64,000 nt of DNA from DASUAS01 sp963750045. Lineage in GTDB: Bacteria; Actinomycetota; Acidimicrobiia; IMCC26256; DASPTH01. Shown here piece by piece: positions 17,045-26,762 of this stretch. Each line of letters begins with the position of its first letter. The stretch's first letter is position 1. The stretch lies in the NCBI GenBank assembly GCA_963750045.1, contig CAVVPD010000006.1, positions 196,135-260,134 of the forward strand. The letters are read 5' to 3'. The notes beneath the pieces are model-generated. The model had not been told where the DNA came from and ran no database searches. It saw only the letters and a program-made list of their open reading frames with translations. A program made the translations under genes and the position numbers.

Positions 17045-17979
17045 TCAGGCGACCGCGGCGAGCGTGTCGCGCGCGAGGGCGGCCGCGACGCGGGCATCGG
17101 TCATCAGCGTGTCGGCCACGACCGCGTGCACGCCGAGCGCTTCGATCTCGCCGGCGCGCGGGCGTCGCCGGCATCGATGACGAGCGTGCTGCAGAACGAG
17201 CGGTACTCGCGCGCGACGCCGAAGCAGGAGACCTCGATCCCGAGCGGTCCCATGAGCCGATCGGCGGGTCCCTTCACCGGCCGGCCGGCGATGATCGGGC
17301 TGACGCCGACCACGCGCTCGCGCCTGGCGGTCAACGCGTCGCGTACGCCGGGGACGGCCAGGATCGGGCCGATCGAGATCACCGGATTGCTCGGGCATAC
17401 GAGGATCGTCTCGGCGTCGTGGAGCGCGTCGAGCACACCCGGCGCCGGCGTCGCCTGGCCCGCGCCCTCGAAGCGCACGCCGACCACGGGCGGCTCGCAC
17501 CGCTCACGGACGAACCACTCCTGCATGGCCAGCTCGGCGGTCGCACCGTCGCTCTGCACCGTGATGCGGGTCGCGATCCGGTCGTCGCTCATCGGCAGCA
17601 GGCGGGGCGCGAGTCCCCATGCCGCGGTGATCCGGGCGGTCGTCTCGCTGAGGGTCCGACCCTCGGCCAGCTGCTGGGTGCGGTAGAGGTGGGTGGCGAG
17701 GTCGCGGTCGCCGAGGCGGAACCACGTGGCGGCGCCGTAGCGCTCGAGGGCGTCGATCGCGGCGAACGTCTCGCCCGCCAGGCCCCATCCGGTGTCGGGG
17801 TTCTGCGCCCCCGCCAGGGTGTAGGTGACCGAGTCGAGGTCGGGGCACACGAGGAGTCCGTGGAACCAGTCGTCGTCGCCGGTGTTGACGACCACGGTGA
17901 CTTCCGCCGGGTCCACCACCTGGACCAGTCCGCGGAGGAAGCGTGCCGCCCCAACACCGCCCGCCAGCGCCGTGATCAT
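17045..17979 (-). CDS. fbiA: 2-phospho-L-lactate / phosphoenolpyruvate transferase FbiA (frame break near 17160)
   Basis: A CofD-family enzyme of about 311 residues joining the phosphoenolpyruvyl or phospholactyl group of a GDP-activated donor to FO, giving (dehydro-)F420-0. Signatures include ITALAGGVGAARFLRGLVQV, VVVNTGDDDWFHGLLVCPD, GWGLAGETF, WFRLGDRDLATHL, CPSNPVISIGPILAVPG and PIIAGRPVKGPADRLM. The last 40 residues (GEIEALGVHAVVADTLMTDA...) lie in another frame after about 17160, consistent with one missing base. ATG at 17979 has a TACGCT box six bases upstream. It is first gene of the fbiA-fbiB operon and divergent from a giant glycosyltransferase. Confidence 0.93.
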
Positions 17980-17985
17980 CCCCTG

Positions 17986-17991
17986 AGCGTA
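17986..17991 (-). promoter_or_regulatory. Putative -10 box for leaderless fbiAB transcript
   Basis: TACGCT on the minus strand ends six bases before the fbiA ATG. A second TACGCT (18057-18062, plus strand) precedes the divergent glycosyltransferase by ten bases. Confidence 0.45.
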
Positions 17992-18072
17992 CCGGCCCCC
18001 GCGTCGGCGCCCTCCGCCCGAGACGTTCGTGCCCCGGTTCACAATCGCCCTCACGGTACGCTGTCGGCCCTG

Positions 18073-21000
18073 ATGAGCGCGCTCGATCCGCCGACCGAAC
18101 CGTCGGTCGATCAGCTGTCGGCCGAGCGGGATGACGAGCCGGTCGAGGCCCCGATCGACGAAGCGCCGGTCGACGAGGTGCTCGCGCTGTACCCGCCCGT
18201 CGTCGCGGTGGTGGTGACCCGCAACCCGGGGCCCTGGCTGGAGGCGACGCTCGCCAGCCTGGCTGCCCAGGACTATGCCGAGCTGACCGTGCTCGTCGTC
18301 GATTGCGGGTCCGACGAGGATCCGACGCCACGCGTGGCCGACGTGCTCCCGCGGGCCTTCGTGAGGCGCCTCGACGGGAGCGCAGGGTTCGCCGGCGCGG
18401 CCAACGAGGCGTTGCGCACGGTGGAGGGCGCCGTCTTCCTGCTCCTGTGCCACGACGACGTGGTGCTCGACCCACCGGTCGTCCGGGTCCTGGTGGAGGA
18501 GGCCTACCGGTCCAACGCCGGCATCCTCGGCCCGAAGATCGTCAGCGTCGAGAACCCCGAGATCCTGCTCGACGTCGGGCGCTCGATCGACCGCTTCGGC
18601 GCGCCCTACACGGGGATCGAGCCGGGCGAGGTCGACCAGGAACAGCACGACGGCGTACGCGACGTCTTCTACGTGACGAACGCGACCATGCTCGTGCGCA
18701 CCGACCTGTTCGAGGAGCTCGACGGGTTCGACCCCGCCACGTTCCCCGGTGCCGAGGACCTCGACCTCTGCTGGCGTGCCCGGCTCGCGGGTGCACGCGT
18801 GCTGGTCGCGCCCGACGTGCGCGGTCGCACACCGGGAGGCGGCGGGTGATCGCGACCGTGCCGACCGCCCCGACGAGTTCGCGCTCGCCCGCTCACGCGT
18901 GCGGGTGCTCTTCACCTCGTACTCGTTGCCCCGCCTCCTGTGGCTCGTGCCGCTCGGGTTCGTGGTCGGGTCGATCGAGGCGATCGGCGACCTCATCGTC
19001 GGTCGCCCCCGCCGGGCCGGCGCGGCCATCGGCAGCTGGTTCTCCAACGTGGTGCACATCCGCCGGCTGCGGGCCTCGCGGCGACGCGCGGCAGCGGCTC
19101 CGGCGTGTGCAGGACTCGGAGCTGCGGCAGTTGCAGGTCTCGAGCACGGCGCGGCTCGGCGCGTTCCTCTCCCATCACCTCCACACCGACACGCGATTGC
19201 GCAACCTCGGCGACGCGTCGCGGAGCGCGGTCGACTCGGTCTCCGACGGCGTCCGCACGCCCGCGTCCCTCGCCTTCCTCGGGTTCCTCGCCCTCGTCGC
19301 CGTCGGCTCGCGCGGCTTCATCACCCGGGGTGTGCCCGACGTCGGCACCTTCGCCCACTGGCCCGGCGTCGGTGACCTCTTCGACACGTTCGGGTCGGCC
19401 TGGCGCTACACGGGGCTCGGCTCCGCGGCGCCGGCGCCGGCGGCCCTCGCGCTCATGGGCGGGCTGGGTACCGTGCTCCTGGGCGCCGTCGGACTGGCCC
19501 GCACCTTGGTGGTGGTCCTCGCGCTCCCGGTCGGGGCGTTCGGCGCCTACCGGCTGGGGCGCCACGTCATCGACCTCCGGGGCCCCGCGCTCGCCGCCGG
19601 TCTCGCCTACGGCATCAACCCCGTGGCCCGCAACGCGCTCGCCGAGGGTCGCCTCGGTCCGCTCGTGCTGTACGCGCTCCTGCCGTTCCTGCTCGTGCGG
19701 GTGATCCGCCTGGGCGAACGCAGCGATCTCCGGAAGGGACGCGTGCTGCGCCTCGCGCTCCTCGCCGCGCTCCTCGCCGCGTGGTATCCGGTCGGCTTGG
19801 GGCTGTTCGTCGTCGCGGCGGGGGCGCTGGTGCTCGCGGCGCCGATCGCAGGCGCGGCGCGGATGGCGCTGCGCGGGTTCGGGATCGCGGTCGTCGCCTC
19901 CGCGATCTCGGTCGTGATGCTCTTCCCGTGGCCGTTGGCCTACGTACACACCGGTCTCGACAAGGCCGCGCTCGGGTTCTCGTTCCGTCCCCACCTCGAC
20001 CTCTCGCAGATCATGCGTTTCGACAGCGGCCCCTCGGGGGCCGGATGGGCCATGTGGGGCCTGGTCATCGCCGCGGCGGTGCCGCTGTTCGTCGCGACGG
20101 GGGATCGGTTGGCCTGGACGGCGCGGGGCTGGATGCTGGCGCTCGTCGGTTGGGCCGTCGTCTGGGTGCCGGCGCGGTTCTTCCCCCACACGTCGGTCCT
20201 CGCCCCGGAAGCGGGCCTCACTCTTGCTGCCCTCGGCCTCGCCCTGACGCTGGGCGTCGCGGTGTCGGTGTTCGTCGACGGCATCCACTCGTTCAAGTTC
20301 GGGTGGCGCCAACCGGCGGTCATCCTCGGCGCGGTGGCCATCCTCCTGCCCGCGCTGTCGTTCGTCGGCGACACCGTCGACGGCCGCTGGCACGCCCCCG
20401 AGACCGACTGGACCAGCAGCCTGGCGTTCACCCAGTCGGTCTCCGCGCGCGGCGAGTTCCGGATGCTGTGGGTCGGCAACCCGACGGTCCTGCCGCTCGA
20501 TCCCGTCGTCCTGCCTGACGGCACCGGCTACACCCTGACCCGGAACGGGCCCGGTGACGTCACCGAGCAGTGGCGCGCACCGGAGCGCTCGGCCGACCAG
20601 GTCGTCGACCGCGCCGTCACGCTCGCCACCACGGGGCGCACCAACCGACTCGGCCGGATGCTCGCGCCGATGGGCGTCCGGTATGTCGTGGTGCCCGCGA
20701 GCCAGGGCCGCGGTGGCGGCGCGGAGGCGCCGGCACCCGTCGCGGTCCGCGCCGCGATGAGCGCGCAGCTGGACCTGGCGCGCCTGCGGTCGAGCGCGGG
20801 TCTCGTGCTCTACGAGAACCTCGCGTACGCGCCGCTCCGCGCCGCGGTCCCCGGTGACGTGCCGGTCGACTCGCCGCGTCCCAACCGGGCGGCATTGGTG
20901 ACCGACCTCTCCGACGCGGTACCGCTCGAGTCTGCGCCGGTGCCGGCAGGCACGGTGTTGTGGGGCGAAGCGTACGATTCGGAGTGGGCCGCGACTCGCG

Positions 21001-21290
21001 GCGGCACGTCGTTGCGTCACGAGCGTGCGTTCGGTTGGAGCAACGGCTTCGCCCTCGGGCAGCGGGGTGCGGTTTCGATCGCCTACGGCGCGCAGTGGCA
21101 GCGCTGGGCGATGTTGGCGGGGTCGCTGCTGATCTGGCTCGTCGTCGCGTGGCGCTGGCGGCGCACGCGTGCGCGGCGCGACTCCGGCACGCGCGCGACC
21201 TCCGCCCGCCGCCGGCGCGAACGTCGGGAGCGTTACGACCCGCTTGCCGAGGTGCTCGACGAGGACGCCTTCTGGTGGGAACGCGTATGA
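18073..21290 (+). CDS. Large GT2 glycosyltransferase fused to a polytopic membrane domain (two frame breaks)
   Basis: A protein of about 1,070 residues. Residues about 40-260 are a GT2 domain (VVAVVVTRNPGPWLEATLAS, LVVDCGSDEDPTPRV, GFAGAANEALRTVEGAV, LCHDDVVLDP, YVTNATMLVRTDLFEELDGF, DLDLCWRARLAG). The first frame ends at 18849, but the sequence continues in two successive frames (breaks near 18828 and 19087). It carries a membrane-proximal segment (SYSLPRLLWLVPLGFVVG) and then about ten hydrophobic helices between roughly 19270 and 20360. An extracytoplasmic domain and a final helix (MLAGSLLIWLVVAW) before a basic tail follow. This resembles large actinobacterial envelope GTs found beside DUF5719. 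It overlaps ATGA with downstream sequence and is likely co-transcribed with the next two genes. Acceptor unknown. Confidence 0.83.
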
Positions 21291-21309
21291 GTGCCGGGAG
21301 CGGACGTGC

Positions 21310-22833
21310 ATGAGTGACGTCGATCCCGCGCTCGCACCCGAAACGCCGGCGCCGTCACCGTCGCCGTCGCGTCGCACCCGGAAGGTGCGGCGCGGGCCGG
21401 TCCTCGTGGTCATGCTGGCGGCGGTGGTCGCGGCGGTCGTGGTGCAGCAGGGCGCGCCCTCCACCTCCACGTCGGACGCGACCCCGGCGGCGGTCGTCGG
21501 CGTGAGCGTGCCGCACTCCGACGCGGCGTCGACCGCGTGGTACTGCGCCGAGGGCACGTCGACGCGCGGCGGTCGGGCCGGCGAGACCGTCATCGTCGCC
21601 AGCCTGTCCCACACGCGCGTCGACGTGACGGTCACCGTGATGCCCGGTGGTGACGCGGCCCCCGTCTCGCGCCGGCTCCGGCTCGCGCCGGACGAGGAGA
21701 CACGCGTCCGCGTCGCCGACATCCTCGCCACCCCGGAACCGGGCGTGGTCGTCGAGGTCTTCGGCGGACGCGCGGTCGTGTCGCATCAGCTCGTGCACGG
21801 CGACGACTTCGCGGTCGAGCCGTGCACCCGCGCCGCGGGCTCCGACTGGTACTTCGCCGCCGGCACGACGGTCGAGGGTTCCGAGCACTACCTCGCGCTC
21901 TTCAACCCCTTCGGCGACGACGCCATCGTCGACGTCGAGTTCGTCACCGACACCGGCGTGCAGCAGCCCGACGGGCTCCAGGCGTTCGTGATCCCACGAC
22001 ACTCACGGGTGACCGTGGCCGTCCAGGACTTCGTGCCCCGTCAGGAGCGCATCGCCACCCACGTGCACGCCCGCGTCGGGCGGGTGGTGGTGGAGCGCAC
22101 GCAGATCTTCGACGGCACCGTGCCCGCGGCCGGGCCGACCCGCCAGGGGATCGCGGTGTCGCTCGGCGCCCGGGCCCCGGCGACGGCGTGGCGCATCCCC
22201 GCGGGCACCACGGAGAACGGCGGCACCGCATCGCTCTCCCTCGCCAACTTCGGTGCGACCGATGCGAGCGTCGAGGTCCACGTCGTGCTGGTCGGTGACC
22301 AGGACCTGGCTCCGCAGACCGTCTCGGTCCCCTCGGGCGGAGTCACCCCCGTCGACGTCACCGCCCGTGTCCCGCTCGGGACCGCCTTCGCCGTCACCGC
22401 GACCGTGCGCGCCCTCGACGGCCACCGCGCGCCGGTCGTCGCAGAGCAGCTGGAGTCGTGGTCCCCGGCATCGCCGACGACGGGGGTGGCGAGCACGCTC
22501 GGCTCCACCGTCACCGCCCGGCGCTGGGTGATCCCCGGTCCCGACGTCGACGCCGTGGCGACGGTCACCGTCCTCGACGCCGCCGGCCGACCGGTGACCG
22601 CGGAGATCCTGCCGGCCGCGTTCGTCGACCGGTCGTCGGGTGCGACGAGCGAGCCCGAACTGGCGATCCCGCCCGGACGGGCCAAGGTGTTCCAGCGGGT
22701 GCAGGTCCGCCGCGAGTCGAGCGGCGCACTGGTGGTCACGGCCAACCGTCCGGTCGTCGTCGGCCTCACCGTGCTCGGCAATGCCGGTGCGTCGCTCAGC
22801 GCGTCCGTCCCCGACCTCGCGTACGGGGGCTGA
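21310..22833 (+). CDS. DUF5719-type exported protein
   Basis: A 507-residue membrane-anchored protein. It has a basic cytoplasmic start (SRRTRKVRRG), one helix (PVLVVMLAAVVAAVVV, about residues 30-45) and a long all-beta-looking extracellular part. Related segments recur: AWYCAEGTSTRGGRAGET, DWYFAAGTTVEGSEHYLALF, AWRIPAGTTENGGTASLSLA and RRWVIPGPDVDAVATVTVLD. I read these as four successive beta-domains. The family is found in actinobacteria directly behind large GT2 membrane proteins, which is the arrangement here, so a shared role in envelope glycan assembly is inferred. Biochemistry is unknown. ATG 21310 has a purine-rich GGGAGCGG upstream. Confidence 0.75.
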   Translation: MSDVDPALAPETPAPSPSPSRRTRKVRRGPVLVVMLAAVVAAVVVQQGAPSTSTSDATPAAVVGVSVPHSDAASTAWYCAEGTSTRGGRAGETVIVASLSHTRVDVTVTVMPGGDAAPVSRRLRLAPDEETRVRVADILATPEPGVVVEVFGGRAVVSHQLVHGDDFAVEPCTRAAGSDWYFAAGTTVEGSEHYLALFNPFGDDAIVDVEFVTDTGVQQPDGLQAFVIPRHSRVTVAVQDFVPRQERIATHVHARVGRVVVERTQIFDGTVPAAGPTRQGIAVSLGARAPATAWRIPAGTTENGGTASLSLANFGATDASVEVHVVLVGDQDLAPQTVSVPSGGVTPVDVTARVPLGTAFAVTATVRALDGHRAPVVAEQLESWSPASPTTGVASTLGSTVTARRWVIPGPDVDAVATVTVLDAAGRPVTAEILPAAFVDRSSGATSEPELAIPPGRAKVFQRVQVRRESSGALVVTANRPVVVGLTVLGNAGASLSASVPDLAYGG

Positions 22834-22836
22834 GCC

Positions 22837-23288
22837 GTGGTCTCCCGCCTCGTCATCGCCGCGGTGATCCTGGTTGCCGTCGGCGCGCTCGCGTGGTGGA
22901 TGCAGCGTCGCCCTCCCGAAGCGCCACCGCGCGACGTGTACCCGGTCCCGAAGCAACTCGACCGCGACGACTTCCCCGCGCCGACGTCCCCTGGCTGGTG
23001 GCGCTGTTCTCGTCGGTCGCGTGCGACTCGTGCCGCGGCCTCGGCGCGAAGCTGGTGCCGCTCGAATCGTCCGACGTCGCCGTGTGCGAGATCGAGGCCG
23101 AGGACCGGGGCGACCTGCACCGGCGCTACGAGCTCGCGGCGATCCCCACGACCGTCGTGGCCGACGCCGAGGGCGTGGTGCGACGCGCCTTCGTCGGCGC
23201 GTTCACCGCCACCGACCTCTGGGCCGCGGTCGCCGAGCTGCGCGACCCGGGCAGCACCCCCGAACCCGACCTCGGCGACGTCCCGTAG
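22837..23288 (+). CDS. Membrane-tethered thioredoxin-like protein (frame break near 22983)
   Basis: About 150 residues. An N-terminal helix (RLVIAAVILVAVGALAWWM) anchors it, then after a one-base break it reads VPWLVALFSSVACDSCRGLG, a thioredoxin fold with a CDSC redox motif, followed by EIEAEDRGDLHRRYELAAIP, a cis-Pro loop (IPTTVVADAEGVVRRAFVG) and the C-terminal helix. It probably acts as an extracytoplasmic disulfide reductase or oxidase. It starts four bases after the DUF5719 gene, so it belongs to the same transcript and may service cysteines in the neighbouring exported proteins. The partner and direction of the redox reaction are unknown. Confidence 0.8.
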
Positions 23289-23328
23289 ACCCGACCCGGG
23301 CCCTTCGACCGGTGTCCCCGGTGTGCGA

Positions 23329-23351
23329 CCCGGCCGGTGACGGCGGCCGGG
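23329..23351. terminator. Probable hairpin terminator between convergent trx-like gene and ftsH
   Basis: CCCGGCCG (23329-23336) and CGGCCGGG (23344-23351) form a perfect 8-bp stem with a seven-base loop, abutting the ftsH stop codon. It could end transcription from both sides. Confidence 0.5.
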
Positions 23352-25478
23352 CTATTCGACGAAGTCGGAGAGGGAGTCGCCGTCACCGGATGCCTCGATG
23401 GTCTCCTCGGTGCCGTCGGCCCGCAGCGCCCGGCGTGGGCCACCGCTCTTGTGGCCCATGGCCTCGTCGACCAGGCGGGACACTTCCTCGCCGTCGACGG
23501 TCTCGCGCTCGAGCAGCGCCTCGGCCACCGCGACCAGGCCCGCCCGGTGCTCGCCGAGCGTCTTGCGGGTGCGGGTCTCCTCGTCGCGCAGGATCCGCTC
23601 GACCTCTTCGTCGATCACTCGTGCGGTCTCGTCGGAATAGTCGCGCGTGTGCACGAGATCCTCGCCCAGGAAGACGGCGCCCTCGGAGCCCCAGGCCATC
23701 GGCCCGATGCGGTCGCTCATGCCCCACTCCCGCACCATGCGGCGGGCGATCTCGGTGGCACGCACGAGGTCGTTCTGCGCGCCGGTGGACTTGGTGCCGA
23801 ACATGATGTCCTCGGCGACCCGGCCACCCATGAACACGCCGAGCGAGTCGCGCAGGTAGTCCTTGTCGTGCGAGTAACGCTCCTCGACCGGCATCTGCTG
23901 GGTCATGCCCAGCGCCATGCCGGTGGGGAGGATGGTGACCTTGTGCACGGGGTCGGCGTGTTCGAACACGTAGGCCGCCACTGCGTGGCCGGCCTCGTGG
24001 TACGCGGTGTGCTCCTTCTCCAGGTCGTTCATCACGATCGAGGGCCGGCGTAGGCCCATCAGCACGCGGTCGCGTGCGTCGTCGAAGTCGTTGCCGTGGA
24101 TCTCGTTGTCGCCGCGCCGCACCGCGAACAACGCCGCCTCGTTCACCAAGTTGGCGAGGTCGGCCCCGGCCATGCCCGGAGTACCGCGCGCCACGATGTT
24201 CACGTCGACGTCGGGCGCGACCTTCTTGTCCTTGAAGTGCACCTGCAGGATGTCGCGGCGTTCGTCCTGGGTGGGGAGCGGCACCATGATCTGGCGGTCG
24301 AAGCGACCGGGACGCAGGAGCGCGGGATCGAGGACGTCGGGCCGGTTGGTCGCGGCCATCATGACGATGCCCTCGGTGGCCTCGAAGCCGTCCATCTCGG
24401 CCAGCATCTGGTTGAGCGTCTGCTCGCGCTCGTCGTGCCCACCGCCGAGGCCGGCGCCGCGCTTGCGGCCGATGGAGTCGATCTCGTCGACGAAGATGAT
24501 GGCCGGCGCCTGCTTGCGGGCGGTCTGGAACAGGTCGCGCACGCGCGCCGCGCCGACCCCGACGAACATCTCCATGAAGTCGGATCCGGTCACCGACACG
24601 AAGGGCACCCCCGCCTCGCCGGCGACGGCCCGGGCGATGAGGGTCTTGCCCGTCCCCGGGGGCCCGACGAGCAGCACACCCTTCGGGATGCGGGCGCCGA
24701 TCTCCTTGAACTTGCCGGGGTTCTTCAGGAAGTCGACGACCTCGGCGATCTCCTGCTTCACCGGTCCGTACCCGGCGACGTCGTTGAACGTCGTCTTGGG
24801 CTTCTCGGTGTTGTAGACCTTCGCCCGGCTGCGGCCGATGTTCATGACCGCGCCCATCTGCCCCTGCGCGCGCCGGCTCATCCAGACGAACAGGCCGATG
24901 ATGAGCACGAGTGGCAGCACCCACAGCAGGATGTCTCCCAGGATGTTGCTGCCCTGGTCGACGTAGTTGAAGTCGATCCCCTTCTTCTTGATCGTCGCCA
25001 GCAGCGAGTCGGGCAGGTTGTCCTTGGGGCCCGAGCTCGAGAATTCCTTGTTGCCCTGGACGGGCGTCTCGAAGGTGCCGCTGATGGACCCGGTCGACTT
25101 GTTGAAGTCGATGCTCTTGACGTTGCCGTCGTCGACGGCCGACACGAACTGCGAGTACGTGAGGTCGGTCTTCGAGGAGCCGCCGCCGGCGAGGCTGCTC
25201 ACGACGAACGCCGCCGCGATCAACGCCAGCACGATCCACGGGACCCACCGCAACGACGGGGATCCGCCTCCGCCGCCACCGGTCGGCGGGGTCGGGCGGC
25301 GTTCGCCGGGCGGACCCTGATCGGAGGACCCGTCGCGTGGGGCCCCCTCCGGGGGGCGGTTACCGGGGCGCCACGCGGGTGGCGGGGTCGGAGGACGGCC
25401 GCTGGGCGCGCCGAACGACTCCGGCTCTCCGGCGTCGGGTTCGACGCCGGGCTCGAGATCGGTCTGGCGGCGGCTCAT
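23352..25478 (-). CDS. ftsH: ATP-dependent zinc metalloprotease FtsH
   Basis: A 708-residue membrane AAA+ protease that degrades misfolded or regulatory membrane and cytosolic proteins. Residues 1-78 are an unusual Pro/Gly-rich cytoplasmic extension, then come helix 1 (about 79-97), an extracytoplasmic domain, helix 2 (LLWVLPLVLIIGLFVWM), Walker A GPPGTGKT (about 271), Walker B IIFVDEIDSIG, the SRH ATNRPDVLDPALLRPGRFD and the zinc site HEAGH (about 493). The C-terminus ends GDGDSLSDFVE, an acidic tail. ATG 25478 has an AGGAG-like site about ten bases upstream. It is divergent from the CPBP protease gene. Length is normal for actinobacteria. Confidence 0.97.
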   Translation of the reverse strand: MSRRQTDLEPGVEPDAGEPESFGAPSGRPPTPPPAWRPGNRPPEGAPRDGSSDQGPPGERRPTPPTGGGGGGSPSLRWVPWIVLALIAAAFVVSSLAGGGSSKTDLTYSQFVSAVDDGNVKSIDFNKSTGSISGTFETPVQGNKEFSSSGPKDNLPDSLLATIKKKGIDFNYVDQGSNILGDILLWVLPLVLIIGLFVWMSRRAQGQMGAVMNIGRSRAKVYNTEKPKTTFNDVAGYGPVKQEIAEVVDFLKNPGKFKEIGARIPKGVLLVGPPGTGKTLIARAVAGEAGVPFVSVTGSDFMEMFVGVGAARVRDLFQTARKQAPAIIFVDEIDSIGRKRGAGLGGGHDEREQTLNQMLAEMDGFEATEGIVMMAATNRPDVLDPALLRPGRFDRQIMVPLPTQDERRDILQVHFKDKKVAPDVDVNIVARGTPGMAGADLANLVNEAALFAVRRGDNEIHGNDFDDARDRVLMGLRRPSIVMNDLEKEHTAYHEAGHAVAAYVFEHADPVHKVTILPTGMALGMTQQMPVEERYSHDKDYLRDSLGVFMGGRVAEDIMFGTKSTGAQNDLVRATEIARRMVREWGMSDRIGPMAWGSEGAVFLGEDLVHTRDYSDETARVIDEEVERILRDEETRTRKTLGEHRAGLVAVAEALLERETVDGEEVSRLVDEAMGHKSGGPRRALRADGTEETIEASGDGDSLSDFVE

Positions 25479-25615
25479 GCTTGGGCCGGCTCCTCGTCCG
25501 TGAATGGGTCCCATGCTACGGCCCCGCCCGAGTCGGCACGGTGCGGGACCGTCACCGAGCACAACGCGTCCGTGCGATCGGTGATTCCTGATGCCGGGTG
25601 CCTGGTCGTGGCAGG

Positions 25616-25621
25616 TATCGT
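25616..25621 (+). promoter_or_regulatory. Putative -10 box for leaderless CPBP protease gene
   Basis: TATCGT ends six bases before the GTG at 25628. The 149-bp divergent region to ftsH holds nothing else I can assign. Confidence 0.4.
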
Positions 25622-25627
25622 GCCGCC

Positions 25628-26422
25628 GTGAGCGCCCTCCCGCCTCCGCCCCCTCCGCCTCCTCCGACATCCCCGCCACCCCCGCCCCCGCCTCCTCCTC
25701 GGTCGGCGACACCGGGCGCGCGACCCCGGATCAGTTGGGGCATCGGCGACGCGATCGTCGCCTTCGTGGTCGGGCTGGTCGTCTCGCTGATCGCGGCGGC
25801 GTTCGTCATCGACCCCGAGAACCCCAGCGATCCGAACACCCTGATCGTGCTGATCGCGGCGCAGAACTTCGCCATGATCGGTTGGCTCGCCCTGGTGGCC
25901 CGGCGCAAGGGCACCGGGTCCCTCCGCCGGGACTTCGGGCTCACCCTGCGCCCGGCCCGGGGCTCCTGGTTCGACGACATCCCGTGGTTCTTCGCCGGGA
26001 TCGGCCTGCAGATCGCCGTGTTGGTGCCGATCGGGTTGCTGAACACCGTCTACGGGCACCATGCCAAACAGGAGGTCGTGAAGACGGCCGACCTCGCGCG
26101 GGGCTGGCAGGTCCCCGTGATCGCGTTGGGGGTCGTCGTGCTCGCCCCCGTCGCCGAGGAGCTGCTCTTCCGGGGCACGCTGCTGCGCTCGCTCCTGCGC
26201 AAGATCTCACCCGACGCCGCGGTGTTCGTGGCGGCCGCCACCTTCGGCCTGGTCCACATCCCGGGTGACCCCAGCATCGGCACGCTGGTGGCGCTCCCGG
26301 CGATCGTCGTCCTGGGCCTCGTCTCGGGCTACCAGGCGGCGAAGACCGGGAACCTGTCCCGGTCGATCCTGCTCCACATGGGCTTCAACGCCCTGAGCGC
26401 GGTGCTCCTGTTCGCCACCTGA
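25628..26422 (+). CDS. CPBP family intramembrane glutamic protease
   Basis: A 264-residue membrane protein with a proline-tract N-terminus (about residues 5-28), then six or more hydrophobic segments. The protease signature is present as APVAEELLFRGTLLRSLLR, followed by FGLVHIPGD and SILLHMGFNALSAVLLF; these supply the Glu-Glu, His and His/Asn residues of the Abi/CAAX-like active site. GTG 25628 is chosen because it sits six bases after a -10-like box and starts the proline tract. Members process membrane-embedded substrates or act in bacteriocin immunity; the substrate here is not evident. It is divergent from ftsH. Confidence 0.88.
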   Translation: MSALPPPPPPPPPTSPPPPPPPPPRSATPGARPRISWGIGDAIVAFVVGLVVSLIAAAFVIDPENPSDPNTLIVLIAAQNFAMIGWLALVARRKGTGSLRRDFGLTLRPARGSWFDDIPWFFAGIGLQIAVLVPIGLLNTVYGHHAKQEVVKTADLARGWQVPVIALGVVVLAPVAEELLFRGTLLRSLLRKISPDAAVFVAAATFGLVHIPGDPSIGTLVALPAIVVLGLVSGYQAAKTGNLSRSILLHMGFNALSAVLLFAT

Positions 26423-26501
26423 CCTCACTGGCCGACCGCCCGATTGACCGATTTCGGAAGGCGGTTGCTCCGCCCGCTCAAGTTCTGCGCCCGGGGTGCC
26501 G

Positions 26502-26702
26502 ATGGAGATACGGGCTGAGGACTGGGAGGTTCTGGTGCACTGTGCAAGATGTTCCAAAGCAGGATTGATCGAGATCCGGATGCGCGTCGCCGAGCGTGAC
26601 CTGACGTTCCGACGCTGTGGCAAGTGCGAGGCGCAGTCGTGGGAGACTGCCGATGGGCCCGTGCCCCTCGTGCACGTGCTCGAGCTCGCACGCATACGCT
26701 GA
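26502..26702 (+). CDS. Small zinc-ribbon-like protein
   Basis: A 66-residue protein, not matched to a named family. It contains two CxxC knuckles, CARC (about residue 14) and CGKC (about 39), separated by a beta-like segment (LIEIRMRVAERDLTFRR) and followed by QSWETADG. This is the geometry of a small zinc ribbon. ATG 26502 is used (GTG 26496 is also in frame). It stands alone between a CPBP protease and a large membrane protein. Conservation of the four cysteines argues that it is real despite its size. Function unknown, possibly protein or nucleic-acid binding. Confidence 0.6.
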   Translation: MEIRAEDWEVLVHCARCSKAGLIEIRMRVAERDLTFRRCGKCEAQSWETADGPVPLVHVLELARIR

Positions 26703-26762
26703 GCTCGAGATCCGCACGCGTGCTGCGCGTTTCCTGACCACGCCGCCTGGCATGCTGGCCGG

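Noticed and set aside
21160..21290. Separate small gene in the Arg-rich tail of the large glycosyltransferase
   Set aside because: The tail is a basic cytoplasmic extension of the membrane protein in the same frame and has no independent start signal.
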